Shown: positions 47,490 through 55,949 of the stretch, in pieces
How the letters are laid out: every line of letters starts with the position of its first letter
Numbering within the stretch: the first letter of the stretch is position 1
DNA from: Deltaproteobacteria bacterium
GTDB taxonomy: Bacteria > Desulfobacterota > Desulfomonilia > UBA1062
Length of the DNA stretch: 64,000 nucleotides
Reading direction: 5' to 3'
Assembly (NCBI GenBank): GCA_018433775.1
Contig: JAHDQN010000006.1
Span: 1 to 64,000 of the forward strand
Program-made: the position numbers and the translations under genes
Notes under the pieces: model-generated
Database searches by the model: none
Seen by the model: the letters and a program-made list of their open reading frames with translations, nothing else
Told to the model about the DNA's origin: nothing

Positions 47490-48050
47490 TCATGCACGGC
47501 ATGAAACAGGGGAAAGGAAGGCGAGATTTTTTTCATGCCCTGTATCTGCGATAGAATCAGACGATCACCTCTCTTCCGAGCACCGAGAGAAAACAATGTC
47601 ATTTCAACCGCGAGAGCTGCCGGAACCACATATGTTCAGAGAATAGCAGAAAGATCAGGGACCTGTAAAGATAAGAATAATCGTGAAGATGTGAAGGTAC
47701 GGACCTTTCGTGTCAGGTTTTCGCAAGACCAGAGAGAGTGCCCCCTCCTTTCGGCGCCTCCCGGGAGGAGCATCACGGCATGGGGATTGTCCTGTATGAA
47801 TCGGCAGGTGCTGCCCATCACCCTTCCTTGAGAATGATCACTCCAAGGTTAGAATGATTCATGTCGATCGGATGAATCCCGCATGGCACGCTTCCCTTCT
47901 CTCCCTCCCTTTTCTCCGGGGGAGAAGAGAAGCCAAGACGGGAAAGGAGGCAGGAGGCATGGCGCAAACAGGTTCGGGAAGCCCTGAAGTCATCAGGGCC
48001 GACGTCAGCTCGCCGCGCGGATTGTGCGGGGCAGTGAAAAAGGTGAGAAC
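47490..48050. other. Intergenic stretch upstream of the FabI-like gene
   Basis: No gene is supported. A few GAATGATNCA repeats occur near 47833-47862 and could belong to a promoter or operator for the following gene. One small open frame overlaps the start region but lacks coding character. Confidence 0.35.
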
Positions 48051-48845
48051 ATGGAACCCATAAAGAGTACCGACTGTGTGGTGAGCCTTGAAGACAAGTA
48101 TGGAATGATATTCGGTATGGCCAACGAGTTCAGCATTGCATACGGCGTGGCAAAGGTCTGCCGCGCTGCAGGCGCGGAGATCGGGGTCACCTATCTCAAT
48201 GAGAAGGCGGAACACTATGTGCGTCCCCTGGCGGAGAAGCTTAAGAGCACCATCATCATGCCCTGCAATGTCCAGAAGGCGGGCGAGCTGGAGACGGTCT
48301 TCGACGAGGTGAAACAGAAGTGGGGCAGGCTGGACTTCCTGCTGCATGCCATCGCGTACGCCCCTTTGCAGGACCTTCGCGGCCGGCTGACCGATGTTTC
48401 CCTGGAGGGATGGACCATTGCCATGGACGTCTCCGTTCACTCGTTCATCCGCATGGCACGGCTCGCCGAGCCTCTCATGACCAGAGGCGGGTGCCTGCTC
48501 ACCCTGAGCTACCTGGGAGGAGAGCGGGTCATCAGGAACTACCGGATGATGGGTCCGGTGAAGGCGGCACTGCAGCAGACCACCGAATACCTGGCAGCCG
48601 AGCTGGGAGACAAGGGCATCCGCGTGCACACCATCTCGCCGGGGCCCATCATGACCCGGGCCGCATCCGGCCTGGCCGACTTCGAGGAGCTGCTCAGGGA
48701 GCAGTATGCCCGCGCGCCGGAAAACTACGTGGTGTCCAACGAGGATGTCGGGTTTCTGGCCGCATACCTGGCGAGTGACCGGGCAAAAGGGATGACCGGC
48801 AACCTCATCTATCTCGATTCGGGCTACAACATCATGGGCGAATAG
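48051..48845 (+). CDS. fabI: FabI-like enoyl-ACP reductase (SDR)
   Basis: A 264-residue protein from the ATG at 48051. It follows FabI: an N-terminal nucleotide site (GMANEFSIAYGVAKVCRAAGA), HAIAYAPLQDLRGRLTDVS, and the reductase site SYLGGERVIRNYRMMGPVK in which Tyr-x6-Lys is kept. The end ISPGPIMTRAASGLADFE ... YLDSGYNIMG fits as well. FabI reduces trans-2-enoyl-ACP with NADH in fatty-acid elongation. It stands alone outside a fab cluster and has many divergent positions, so it may be a second, specialised enoyl reductase. Confidence 0.85.
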   Translation: MEPIKSTDCVVSLEDKYGMIFGMANEFSIAYGVAKVCRAAGAEIGVTYLNEKAEHYVRPLAEKLKSTIIMPCNVQKAGELETVFDEVKQKWGRLDFLLHAIAYAPLQDLRGRLTDVSLEGWTIAMDVSVHSFIRMARLAEPLMTRGGCLLTLSYLGGERVIRNYRMMGPVKAALQQTTEYLAAELGDKGIRVHTISPGPIMTRAASGLADFEELLREQYARAPENYVVSNEDVGFLAAYLASDRAKGMTGNLIYLDSGYNIMGE

Positions 48846-48864
48846 TCCCGATCCGCCGCATTCC

Positions 48865-50004
48865 TCACGGGACGAGATCGATCACGGTGACCTCCGGGGG
48901 GGAGAGGACCCGGACCGGAGGGCCCCAGGTGCCCGTGCCCCGGCTCACGTAGAGGCTGGAGCCGTCGGCGAGGGTGTACAGGCCCGCCGTGCGGGGGAAG
49001 AAGATCTTCACCAGCAGGCCAAAGGGAAAGATCTGACCGCCGTGGGTGTGCCCCGAGAGCTGGAGGTCGAAGAGGCCGGTGCTGCTGTCCTCCAGGGTGG
49101 GCTGATGCTTGAGGAGCAGGACGAAGGTGTCACGCGGAAGGCCCGAGAGCAGCTCGGTTTCGGTTTTTCCCCCGTGCGCGCCCATTCGCCTGCCCGTAGG
49201 ATCGTCGACCCCGGCGATCGAGATGACACCCGGGATATTCACACTCTCTCCCCTGAGCACGGTGAATCCGGCCCGCGACGTGAAGTCCAGTGCATGGGAC
49301 AGGCCCGCGTAGAACTCATGGTTGCCGGTCACGGCATACTTGCCGTACCGGGGCTGCAGCCCGTGCAGGATCTCCGCCAGTCCGGCGATGCTGTCCATCT
49401 GTCCGTCCACCAGATCCCCGGTGGACACGATGAGATCGGGCTCTGCCTCGCGGATCACCTCTGCGATCTTCCTGAGCCTGTCCGAGCGGACCGTAAGGCC
49501 CACGTGAACGTCCGAGATCTGGACGACCCTGAGCCTGCCCGTCTCTTCGGAAATCCCGGGCGACCGGAGCACGACCTTCTCGGGCCTGATATCCAGCGCT
49601 GAGAAAAATCCGGCCAGAGAGAATCCCAGTGCGAGGATCAGGGGGGCGAGAAAGGCCGTCCGTGCACCGGGCATGAAGAGTGCCGGATCTCTGTGGAATA
49701 GCAGGGAGGCGCCGTATACAACGGCCCGGAGGAGATCCGTCAGGATGGACAGCGAGAAAAAGAGAAAGAGCACACCCATCCAGCCGTAGCCGATGTATGA
49801 GAGGATGCGGGCAGGGAGATCGATCCCCTGTCTCTCCAGCAGCCGCACCACGATGGGAGAGCAGACCATGAGCGCCATGAACAGCCCCAGAAAAACCCCG
49901 GGAACCGCTCCGAAAGCAAAGGCGGAACGCATCTTCAAAAACGCGTAGACGTGCACGGCGCTGTATGTACCGAAGATGACCAGAAGAAACAGAGGCATGA
50001 ACAC
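48865..50004 (-). CDS. Membrane-bound metallophosphoesterase (YaeI/LpxH-like), copy 1
   Basis: A 379-residue protein with four to five N-terminal membrane segments (1-135), followed by a calcineurin-type phosphoesterase: VVQISDVHVGLTV, IVSTGDLVDGQ, VTGNHEFYAG, LLKHQPTLE and LSGHTHGGQIFPF, supplying all metal ligands (D-x-H, GD, GNHE, H, GHxH). Related proteins such as YkuE/YaeI hydrolyse phosphate esters of lipids like UDP-diacylglucosamine. A close paralogue lies at 63516-64000. It overlaps none of its neighbours and is 22 bp from the PLD gene. Confidence 0.9.
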   Translation of the reverse strand: MFMPLFLLVIFGTYSAVHVYAFLKMRSAFAFGAVPGVFLGLFMALMVCSPIVVRLLERQGIDLPARILSYIGYGWMGVLFLFFSLSILTDLLRAVVYGASLLFHRDPALFMPGARTAFLAPLILALGFSLAGFFSALDIRPEKVVLRSPGISEETGRLRVVQISDVHVGLTVRSDRLRKIAEVIREAEPDLIVSTGDLVDGQMDSIAGLAEILHGLQPRYGKYAVTGNHEFYAGLSHALDFTSRAGFTVLRGESVNIPGVISIAGVDDPTGRRMGAHGGKTETELLSGLPRDTFVLLLKHQPTLEDSSTGLFDLQLSGHTHGGQIFPFGLLVKIFFPRTAGLYTLADGSSLYVSRGTGTWGPPVRVLSPPEVTVIDLVP

Positions 50005-50026
50005 TCTCCCGATGCCTATTTATTCG

Positions 50027-51535
50027 TCAGCGGTCTTCCCCGCAGTCCGGCGGAGGCTCCCCGGTCGGGCCGCCGCGGTGAGCGCGGCGTCTGCGATGCT
50101 CCAGGAGGATGTTCAATGCCCGCAGCAGCAGGGTGATTGCCAGCCAGGCGCTGATCACCGCGAAGGGAACGGCCAGCCATTGCGGCCAGCACACGGCCGT
50201 TACCGCAAGGACGAGGAGAAGCACGCCGGCGCCGAACATGAGCTTGGCCTCGGCCGGCTCCAGGGTTCGGCGGTTGCTGATGGCCGCGCCCACCACGCTC
50301 CCCATTCTCATGACCCCGATGCCCGCGCGGCTCACGCTTCCCCGGGGCCGTGCCTGCAAGGGACGCCTGGACCGGGTCCGCCTGCTGACCGGGCATGCGG
50401 CCCGCCGTCTGCCGAGCACGATCTCGGTCGAGCGGGTCAGGTCCTCCAGGTACATCTCCTGCATGGACCGGGCGAACGGCGCATCTTCGACTGCCACGTC
50501 GAGCTCGTAGTTGCCGAGCCAGCTCGAGATATTGAGGTTGGTCGAGCCGATCCTGCTCCATCTCCCGTCCGCCACCGCGGTCTTGGCGTGGAGCATCTGG
50601 CCGTTCCATTCGAAGATGCGCACTCCCGCTTCCAGGAGCGGCTGGTATCCGGCCCGCGAGACAGCCCTAAAAAACGGGATATCCGTGGTCCCCGGAACCA
50701 GGAGCCTCACGTCCACCCCGTCGCGCGCGGCTGCGGCCAGGGCCTGCACGTAGGGGGACACGCCCACGAAATAGGCGTCCGTGAGCCAGAGCGACTCCCT
50801 GGCGACCGACGCGATGAGCTGGTCGAGCCGGAACAGGCCGGTAGTGTAGGGGGCGCTCGCCACCACCCGCAGGGTGACATCACCCGTGGGGTGAATGGCG
50901 CTCCTGTCCGGAACCTCATCGGAAGGCAGGGGAGGACCCATGGCGGCCCAGACATCGGCAAAGGCATGCTCGATATCGGCCACTGCGGGGCCGGTAATCA
51001 TGATCCCCGTGTCGCGCCAGGGCTCGATGGAGCGCTCGGGGTTCCCCTCCCATGCACTGCCCACGCACAGCCCGGTGACAAACCCGATCTTCCCGTCCAC
51101 TGCGATCATCTTCCGATGGTCCCGGTTCAGCCATCCGAAGGGATGGTACAACCGGGGCGGGTTGAAACCGCGCACCTCCGCGCCCGCTTCCCGCAGGCGC
51201 TTCCAGTAGCCCCGCGAAGCCTTGCCCAGAGATCCCATCCAGTCGTAGACGACTCTCACCCTGACGCCGTCTTTGGCCCTGGCGGTCATGACATCGGCAA
51301 ACCGCCGCCCCACCTCGTCATCGCTGATGATATAGTTCTCGAAATGGATACTCTGCCGGGCGGACTGCATGGCTTCGAGCCAGGCAGGATAGTTCTCGCC
51401 CGCATCCCTGAGGAGGCGCACGCTGTTGCCCTCCACGTGCGGGGCGCCCGCGGCCCGGGAAAAGGCCTGCTCCGCGAGCAGGCGGACCGCCGGGTTCGTC
51501 TCGGGGAAGGGTCGCTGATACGTGTGCCTCTTCAT
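50027..51535 (-). CDS. Cardiolipin synthase-like phospholipase D protein
   Basis: A 502-residue protein with two HKD motifs: NRDHRKMIAVDGKIGFVTG and MLHAKTAVADGRWSRIGSTN. The domain before each motif (HFENYIISDDEVGRRFADV; LTDAYFVGVSPYVQAL) is that of cardiolipin synthases, which join two phosphatidyl groups or exchange a phosphatidyl group. Unlike ordinary Cls, membrane segments are at the C-terminus (about 435-470), after a basic linker, rather than at the N-terminus. It precedes the metallophosphoesterase gene on the same strand, 22 bp away, so the pair may act on phospholipids together. Confidence 0.88.
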   Translation of the reverse strand: MKRHTYQRPFPETNPAVRLLAEQAFSRAAGAPHVEGNSVRLLRDAGENYPAWLEAMQSARQSIHFENYIISDDEVGRRFADVMTARAKDGVRVRVVYDWMGSLGKASRGYWKRLREAGAEVRGFNPPRLYHPFGWLNRDHRKMIAVDGKIGFVTGLCVGSAWEGNPERSIEPWRDTGIMITGPAVADIEHAFADVWAAMGPPLPSDEVPDRSAIHPTGDVTLRVVASAPYTTGLFRLDQLIASVARESLWLTDAYFVGVSPYVQALAAAARDGVDVRLLVPGTTDIPFFRAVSRAGYQPLLEAGVRIFEWNGQMLHAKTAVADGRWSRIGSTNLNISSWLGNYELDVAVEDAPFARSMQEMYLEDLTRSTEIVLGRRRAACPVSRRTRSRRPLQARPRGSVSRAGIGVMRMGSVVGAAISNRRTLEPAEAKLMFGAGVLLLVLAVTAVCWPQWLAVPFAVISAWLAITLLLRALNILLEHRRRRAHRGGPTGEPPPDCGEDR

Positions 51536-51814
51536 TCTGTATTATCTTTAGCAAGCCACACCCGGGGCGTCTATACTTTTACCGTCTGAGTTCATTCTTT
51601 CCCTGACGTCAAACCTTGCACAGGGACCTGCCGCCTTCTTTGAAGAACACCTCTCGACCCCACTGAGGCATCCCGGGCGGGCATCTCGATGTGCGCATTG
51701 TTGCTGAAGACCGAGTGGCGGGCGTCAGGGGCGGGATCCCTTTATCCATGCCCGAATTCCGTTGTCTCAGGCAGGGTATGACGAATGAATTGAATAAAAA
51801 TGTGAAAAAGAGAC

Positions 51815-51842
51815 TTGACAATGAAAATTGATGAGGTACTAT
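51815..51842 (+). promoter_or_regulatory. Sigma-70-type promoter of the IclR gene
   Basis: TTGACA at 51815-51820 and TACTAT at 51837-51842 with 16 bp between. The surrounding DNA is AT-rich. It lies about 50 bp upstream of the IclR start codon and directly next to the operator half-sites, which cover the start of transcription. Confidence 0.65.
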
Positions 51843-51854
51843 GTTAATCACATG

Positions 51855-51880
51855 GTGCATGATGTATGCACAATGTGCAT
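51855..51880. promoter_or_regulatory. IclR-type operator with three alternating half-sites
   Basis: GTGCAT (51855-51860), ATGCAC (51866-51871) and GTGCAT (51875-51880) alternate in orientation with 5- and 3-base spacers. The first two make the palindrome GTGCATGATGTATGCAC. The element lies just after the promoter and 12 bp before the IclR ATG at 51893, an ideal site for negative autoregulation. Confidence 0.6.
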
Positions 51881-51892
51881 GTGGAGGGGCTG

Positions 51893-52678
51893 ATGAAAAA
51901 CATTAAGTCCGTAGAAAAGGCCGTCGATATCCTGTCCTGTTTCACGGTTGAAACACCATCCCTTTCGGTAACGGAAATCAGCTTCCTCACAGAGTTCAGC
52001 CAGAGCACCGTATCCCGTATCCTCGCCACCCTGGAAAAAAAGAAATGCATCGAGCGTATGACGCCCGGAGGCAAGTACAGGCTCGGTATCAAGTTTCATC
52101 AGTGGAAGAGCATCCTGTCGCAGGGGGCGGGAATCGCCGATCTCGCGCGGCCGGTGATGGAAAAGTTGAGGGACTTCTGCGGAGAGGAAGTGTCTCTGTA
52201 TGTCCTCAGCGAGGGGAACAGAATCTGCGTCGAGGCGGTGAAGAGTCGTTATGGCCTTGCCAGAGTGACCCAGGTGGGAAAGATCCTGCCGCTGCACTGC
52301 GGCGCTTCGGGCAAGGTGCTCCTTGCCTACCTGCCCGAGAACGAGCGGAGGGAAATTATCTGCGGGAAACCCCTGGAGAAGTACACCCCGAAAACCATCA
52401 CCGACCCCGTCGAGCTCGAGGCGGATCTGAAAAAGATCCGAAAGAACGGGTTTGCCATGAGCTTCGAAGAGCGGGAGGCCGGGAACTATTCGGTGGTGAC
52501 ACCGGTTTTGACAAAAAAGGGGAAGATCGTCGCAAGTCTCTCGATCTGCGGGCCGCTATTCCGGCTTTCGGACGAACAGCGCGAGAAGAACATAGCGGCC
52601 GCACTGGATGCGGCTCAGGAGATTTCCCAGGCACTGGGAAGGTCTGAAACGGTTGAAGGTGTACAGCAATGGTCATGA
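51893..52678 (+). CDS. IclR-family transcriptional regulator
   Basis: A 261-residue regulator starting at the ATG at 51893 behind GGAGGGG; an ATG 27 bp earlier lies inside the operator. Residues 5-70 form the winged helix (SVEKAVDILSCF, LTEFSQSTVSRILATLE), and the remainder the IclR effector domain (GLARVTQVGKILPLHCGASG, GFAMSFEEREAGNYSVVTPV, ASLSICGP). These proteins commonly bind organic acids or aromatics. It heads the TRAP/racemase/enolase-like operon with the same direction and is the likely control gene for it. Confidence 0.93.
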   Translation: MKNIKSVEKAVDILSCFTVETPSLSVTEISFLTEFSQSTVSRILATLEKKKCIERMTPGGKYRLGIKFHQWKSILSQGAGIADLARPVMEKLRDFCGEEVSLYVLSEGNRICVEAVKSRYGLARVTQVGKILPLHCGASGKVLLAYLPENERREIICGKPLEKYTPKTITDPVELEADLKKIRKNGFAMSFEEREAGNYSVVTPVLTKKGKIVASLSICGPLFRLSDEQREKNIAAALDAAQEISQALGRSETVEGVQQWS

Positions 52679-52853
52679 TTCCTTCCGGTCGATCGGGCAG
52701 AGTCCGGGGTGCATGCCGATGCATGAACCCCGGACGGATCTCACGGTTCTGTTGCCTGAAACGGAGCGGATGAATGGAACATGACCGTGATCCTGCCCGG
52801 TTAGGAAGATTTCCGAGGCCAGGGACAGACCAGTACCGAAGGAGGAGTGATTC

Positions 52854-54134
52854 ATGTCCATAGCCTTACTATCCCTGATCGTCTGCTTCGTCGTTCTTTT
52901 GATCATCGGCTTCCCCATCGCCTTCAACCTCATCCTCAGTTCCGTCGTCTACCTCATCGTGGGTGACTATCCGCTGACGCTGGTCTCCCAGCGCATGTTC
53001 CAGGGAATGAACGGGTTTGCCCTCCTGGCCGTGCCCTTCTTCATCCTGACCGGGCAGCTCATGGTCAAGGGGAGCATCCTGAAGGACCTGACCGATTTCG
53101 TGAACGCCTTTGTCGGCCATGTCCGCGGGGCGCTTGCCCTCGTGACCGTTGGCACCTGTCTGTTCATGGGGGCCATCGTGGGGCTGGCCGTAGCGGCGAC
53201 CGCTTCCCTGGGGTCCTTCCTCATCCCCATGATGAAACAGGAAGGATACAAACCGGCGTTCGCATCGGGCGTCATGGCAAGCGCCTCGCTGCTGGGCCCG
53301 ATCATGCCGCCCAGCGTGCTCATGATCCTCTACTGCATCTCCGTGGGCCGGACCTCCATCGCCGGGATCTTTCTGGGCTCCATCATCCCGGCTGTCCTGA
53401 TCGCGCTCGCGCAGATGGTCGTGATCTACTTCATCGCGAGGAAAAACAAGCTGCCGAACCACGGCAAGGTTTCGTGGCCCGAGAAGTGGGTGCAGTTCAG
53501 GAAGGCGCTGCCGGCACTGTTTCTCCCCGTGATTATCCTGGGCGGCATCTTCGGGGGCGTCTTTACCGTGACCGAGGCATCCGCCGCCGCCGCCGCCTAT
53601 GCCTTCGTGCTCGTCGTGTTCTGGACCAAGGAGGTCTCGTGGCGCGACTTTCCCGGCATCTTCATGGAAACGGCGGTGACCTCTGGCCTGGTCATCCTGC
53701 TCGCGGGCGCCGCCACGGTGACCGCCTGGGCCATCGCCAACGAGCAGGTCATCCAGACGATCAGCGGACCGCTGGCCGGTGTTCCGCTCTGGGCGTTCCT
53801 GCTCATGCTCAACATCCTGCTGATCATCAACGGCATGTTCATGGACGACTACGCGTCGGTCATCGTGCTCGGCCCGATCCTGGCGCCCATCGCCTGGGCG
53901 CTCGGGGTGGACCCGATCCAGATCGGCGTCATCATCTGCGTCAATCTGGTCGTCGGGCTCGCCACGCCACCCTTCGGCATCACCCTGTTCGTCACGAGCC
54001 CCATGGCCGGGGTGTCGGTCGAGGACACGTTCAAGAAAGGATGGCCCATGCTCGTAGCTAGCATCGTGGTGCTCCTGATGGTGACCTACTACCCGCCTCT
54101 TACCCTGTGGCTGCCGCGGATGTTCGGGTACTAG
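52854..54134 (+). CDS. dctM: TRAP transporter large permease subunit (DctM)
   Basis: A 426-residue membrane protein with about twelve segments. Family blocks: FPIAFNLILSSVVYL, AVPFFILTGQLMVKGSI, GLAVAATASLGSFLIPMM, SASLLGPIMPPSVLMILYC (with the substrate/sodium 'GPIxPPS' motif), and NLVVGLATPPFGITLFVTS. It carries the transport path of the tripartite TRAP system for organic acids. AAGGAGGAG precedes the ATG. In this operon the permease is first, then DctP, then DctQ, which is different from the common P-Q-M order. Confidence 0.95.
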   Translation: MSIALLSLIVCFVVLLIIGFPIAFNLILSSVVYLIVGDYPLTLVSQRMFQGMNGFALLAVPFFILTGQLMVKGSILKDLTDFVNAFVGHVRGALALVTVGTCLFMGAIVGLAVAATASLGSFLIPMMKQEGYKPAFASGVMASASLLGPIMPPSVLMILYCISVGRTSIAGIFLGSIIPAVLIALAQMVVIYFIARKNKLPNHGKVSWPEKWVQFRKALPALFLPVIILGGIFGGVFTVTEASAAAAAYAFVLVVFWTKEVSWRDFPGIFMETAVTSGLVILLAGAATVTAWAIANEQVIQTISGPLAGVPLWAFLLMLNILLIINGMFMDDYASVIVLGPILAPIAWALGVDPIQIGVIICVNLVVGLATPPFGITLFVTSPMAGVSVEDTFKKGWPMLVASIVVLLMVTYYPPLTLWLPRMFGY

Positions 54135-54213
54135 CGGCGGGGCTGGGGAGAAGTAATATGTTGGAAAAACGGACGGTAAGCATGGCAGTACAAAATTTTC
54201 ACGGAGGTACGAT

Positions 54214-55245
54214 ATGAAGAAGAGTCTTTGGTTCAGCTCGGTGGCTATGGTTGTCGCGTGCATCTTTCTCTTTTCGGGAATGGTCTTTGGCGCTTCATCC
54301 GTAAAGGTCAGGGTCTCCCTCTGCAATTCCCCGACTCATCCGCAGTCCATCGGCATGCAGGTGTTCAAGAAGTATGTCGAGGAAAACACCAAGGGTAATG
54401 TCAAGGTTGCCCTGTACTACAACTCCCAGCTCGGCGGAGAGCGGGAATCGGTGGAACAGGTGAAAAGCGGCTCCCTCGAGATGGCAACGGCTTCGGCCGG
54501 CCCGCTGACCACCTTCAACAACAAATTCATGGTCCTGGATATCCCCTTTGCCTTCGACAGCTACGAGATCGCCTGGGGGGTTCTCGACGGTCCCATGGGT
54601 CAGAAGCTGCTCAATTCCAGCGAGAACATCGGGCTCAAAGGTCTGGCCTATCTGGAAAACGGCTATCGCCATGTGACGAACAATGTCCGGCCCATCAACG
54701 GTCCCGACGACCTCAAGGGCATCAAGATCCGGACCATGGAAGCACCCATGCACATGGAGAATTTCAAAGTGCTCGGAGCAAACCCGACCCCGGTTCCCTG
54801 GACCGAGCTCTATCTGACCATGCAGCAGAGGATCGTCGACGGTCAGGAGAACCCGCTGGCCAATATCTGGGAAGTGAAGATGTACGAGGTGCAGAAGTAC
54901 ACATCGCTCACCGGGCATATCTACGATCCGATGCCGCTGGTGGCCAACCTCGCATGGTTCAACAAGCTTCCGAAGGACTACCAGAGCATCATCAAGGAAG
55001 GTGCTGTCTTGGCACAGAACTACAGCCGGTTCGTCAATAAGGCCCGCGAGGATGCCATCGTCGAGAAGCTGACCGCCAAAGGCATGGAGGTCAACGCGGT
55101 AACCGCGGCGGGGAAAGAGAAGATGCGCGCAAAGTCGCAGGCGCCCGTTGTCGCCAAGATCAAGGCGGGTACGGACAAGGCGTTCGTCGACGAGTGGCTC
55201 GCAGCGATCGAGTTGATGAAGAAGGACGTGGATGCCGGCTTTTAG
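54214..55245 (+). CDS. dctP: TRAP transporter solute-binding protein (DctP)
   Basis: A 343-residue periplasmic protein with signal peptide ending VFGASS. The fold is that of DctP: CNSPTHPQSIGMQVFKKYVE, QLGGERESVEQVKSGSLEM, LKGIKIRTMEAPMHMENFK with the carboxylate-binding Arg, then TPVPWTELYLTMQQRIVDGQENPL. Substrates in the family are mostly carboxylates such as C4-dicarboxylates, lactate, glycerate or sugar acids. A hairpin lies right after the stop and likely raises its level relative to later genes. Confidence 0.93.
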   Translation: MKKSLWFSSVAMVVACIFLFSGMVFGASSVKVRVSLCNSPTHPQSIGMQVFKKYVEENTKGNVKVALYYNSQLGGERESVEQVKSGSLEMATASAGPLTTFNNKFMVLDIPFAFDSYEIAWGVLDGPMGQKLLNSSENIGLKGLAYLENGYRHVTNNVRPINGPDDLKGIKIRTMEAPMHMENFKVLGANPTPVPWTELYLTMQQRIVDGQENPLANIWEVKMYEVQKYTSLTGHIYDPMPLVANLAWFNKLPKDYQSIIKEGAVLAQNYSRFVNKAREDAIVEKLTAKGMEVNAVTAAGKEKMRAKSQAPVVAKIKAGTDKAFVDEWLAAIELMKKDVDAGF

Positions 55246-55265
55246 GCGGCGGTAATCCAGAGGGT

Positions 55266-55304
55266 GGCGGGCCCTCCGGTAGAGGCGGGCCCGCCCCGGT
55301 TTTC
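55266..55304 (+). terminator. Intergenic hairpin between dctP and dctQ
   Basis: GGCGGGCCC (55266-55274) pairs perfectly with GGGCCCGCC (55287-55295) and a short CCGGTTTTC follows. It may terminate part of the transcripts so that the binding protein is made in excess. Confidence 0.65.
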
Positions 55305-55425
55305 TCCTTCGCTTGATTCTGCTTCATGAAAGGTCTTGGGTCTTGCCGCGGTCATACAGGACAGGCAGGGTGATGAAGGAGCAGGGGAAAGAGCATGGAA
55401 GGGGCGAGTCAAAGGAGCGACAGAG

Positions 55426-55941
55426 ATGGAAAAAACGAGACTGGAACGGTTTTGTGATCTTGCCGAAAAGGCAACGCTCAATATCACCATGGCGCTGTGC
55501 GCGGTCATGCTCGTGGTCGCCTGGATGCATGTGACGAGACGGTACGCCTTCAACAGCGCCCTGACCTGGTCGGAGGAGTTCCTCCGATTCTCCATCGTCT
55601 GGTACGCCCTGCTCAGCGCGAGCATCCTGCACAAGAGGAACGGACATCTCGGGATCACCATTTTCCGGGAGATGATGCCCGCGAAGCTGCAGAAGATCAT
55701 CCAGCGGATCGTCATCTACCTGGCCACGCTGACCGTAGCCGTGGTGACGATCAGCGGGATCGTTCTGGTCATCGGCACCAGGGAGCAGATCACGCCCGCC
55801 TTGGGCATCTCCATGGCCGTTCCCTATGCGGCGATCCCGGTCAGCTTTTTTCTGATGACGGTCTACGGGATCCTGCATATCGTCCGGGACCTCAAGGGGC
55901 TGCCTGCCCTGAGCCAGAACCAGGCGGAACTCAAGGAATAG
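55426..55941 (+). CDS. dctQ: TRAP transporter small permease subunit (DctQ)
   Basis: A 171-residue membrane protein with four hydrophobic segments, from the ATG at 55426 after AAAGGAG. The family pattern is present: LNITMALCAVMLVVAWMHV, RYAFNSALTWSEEFLRFSI (the conserved 'W-x-E-E' region), and HKRNGHLGITIFREMMP. It is the small membrane partner of DctM. The LarA-like gene starts eight bases after its stop, so both are in one operon. Confidence 0.93.
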   Translation: MEKTRLERFCDLAEKATLNITMALCAVMLVVAWMHVTRRYAFNSALTWSEEFLRFSIVWYALLSASILHKRNGHLGITIFREMMPAKLQKIIQRIVIYLATLTVAVVTISGIVLVIGTREQITPALGISMAVPYAAIPVSFFLMTVYGILHIVRDLKGLPALSQNQAELKE

Positions 55942-55949
55942 GTGCGCAC

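Noticed and set aside
47854-48050. Small frame upstream of the FabI-like gene
   Set aside because: No ribosome site or protein-like composition; more likely leader or promoter DNA.
52869-54326. 485-codon minus-strand frame opposite dctM
   Set aside because: Extremely His/Asp/Glu-rich translation, the usual antisense of membrane-protein codons.
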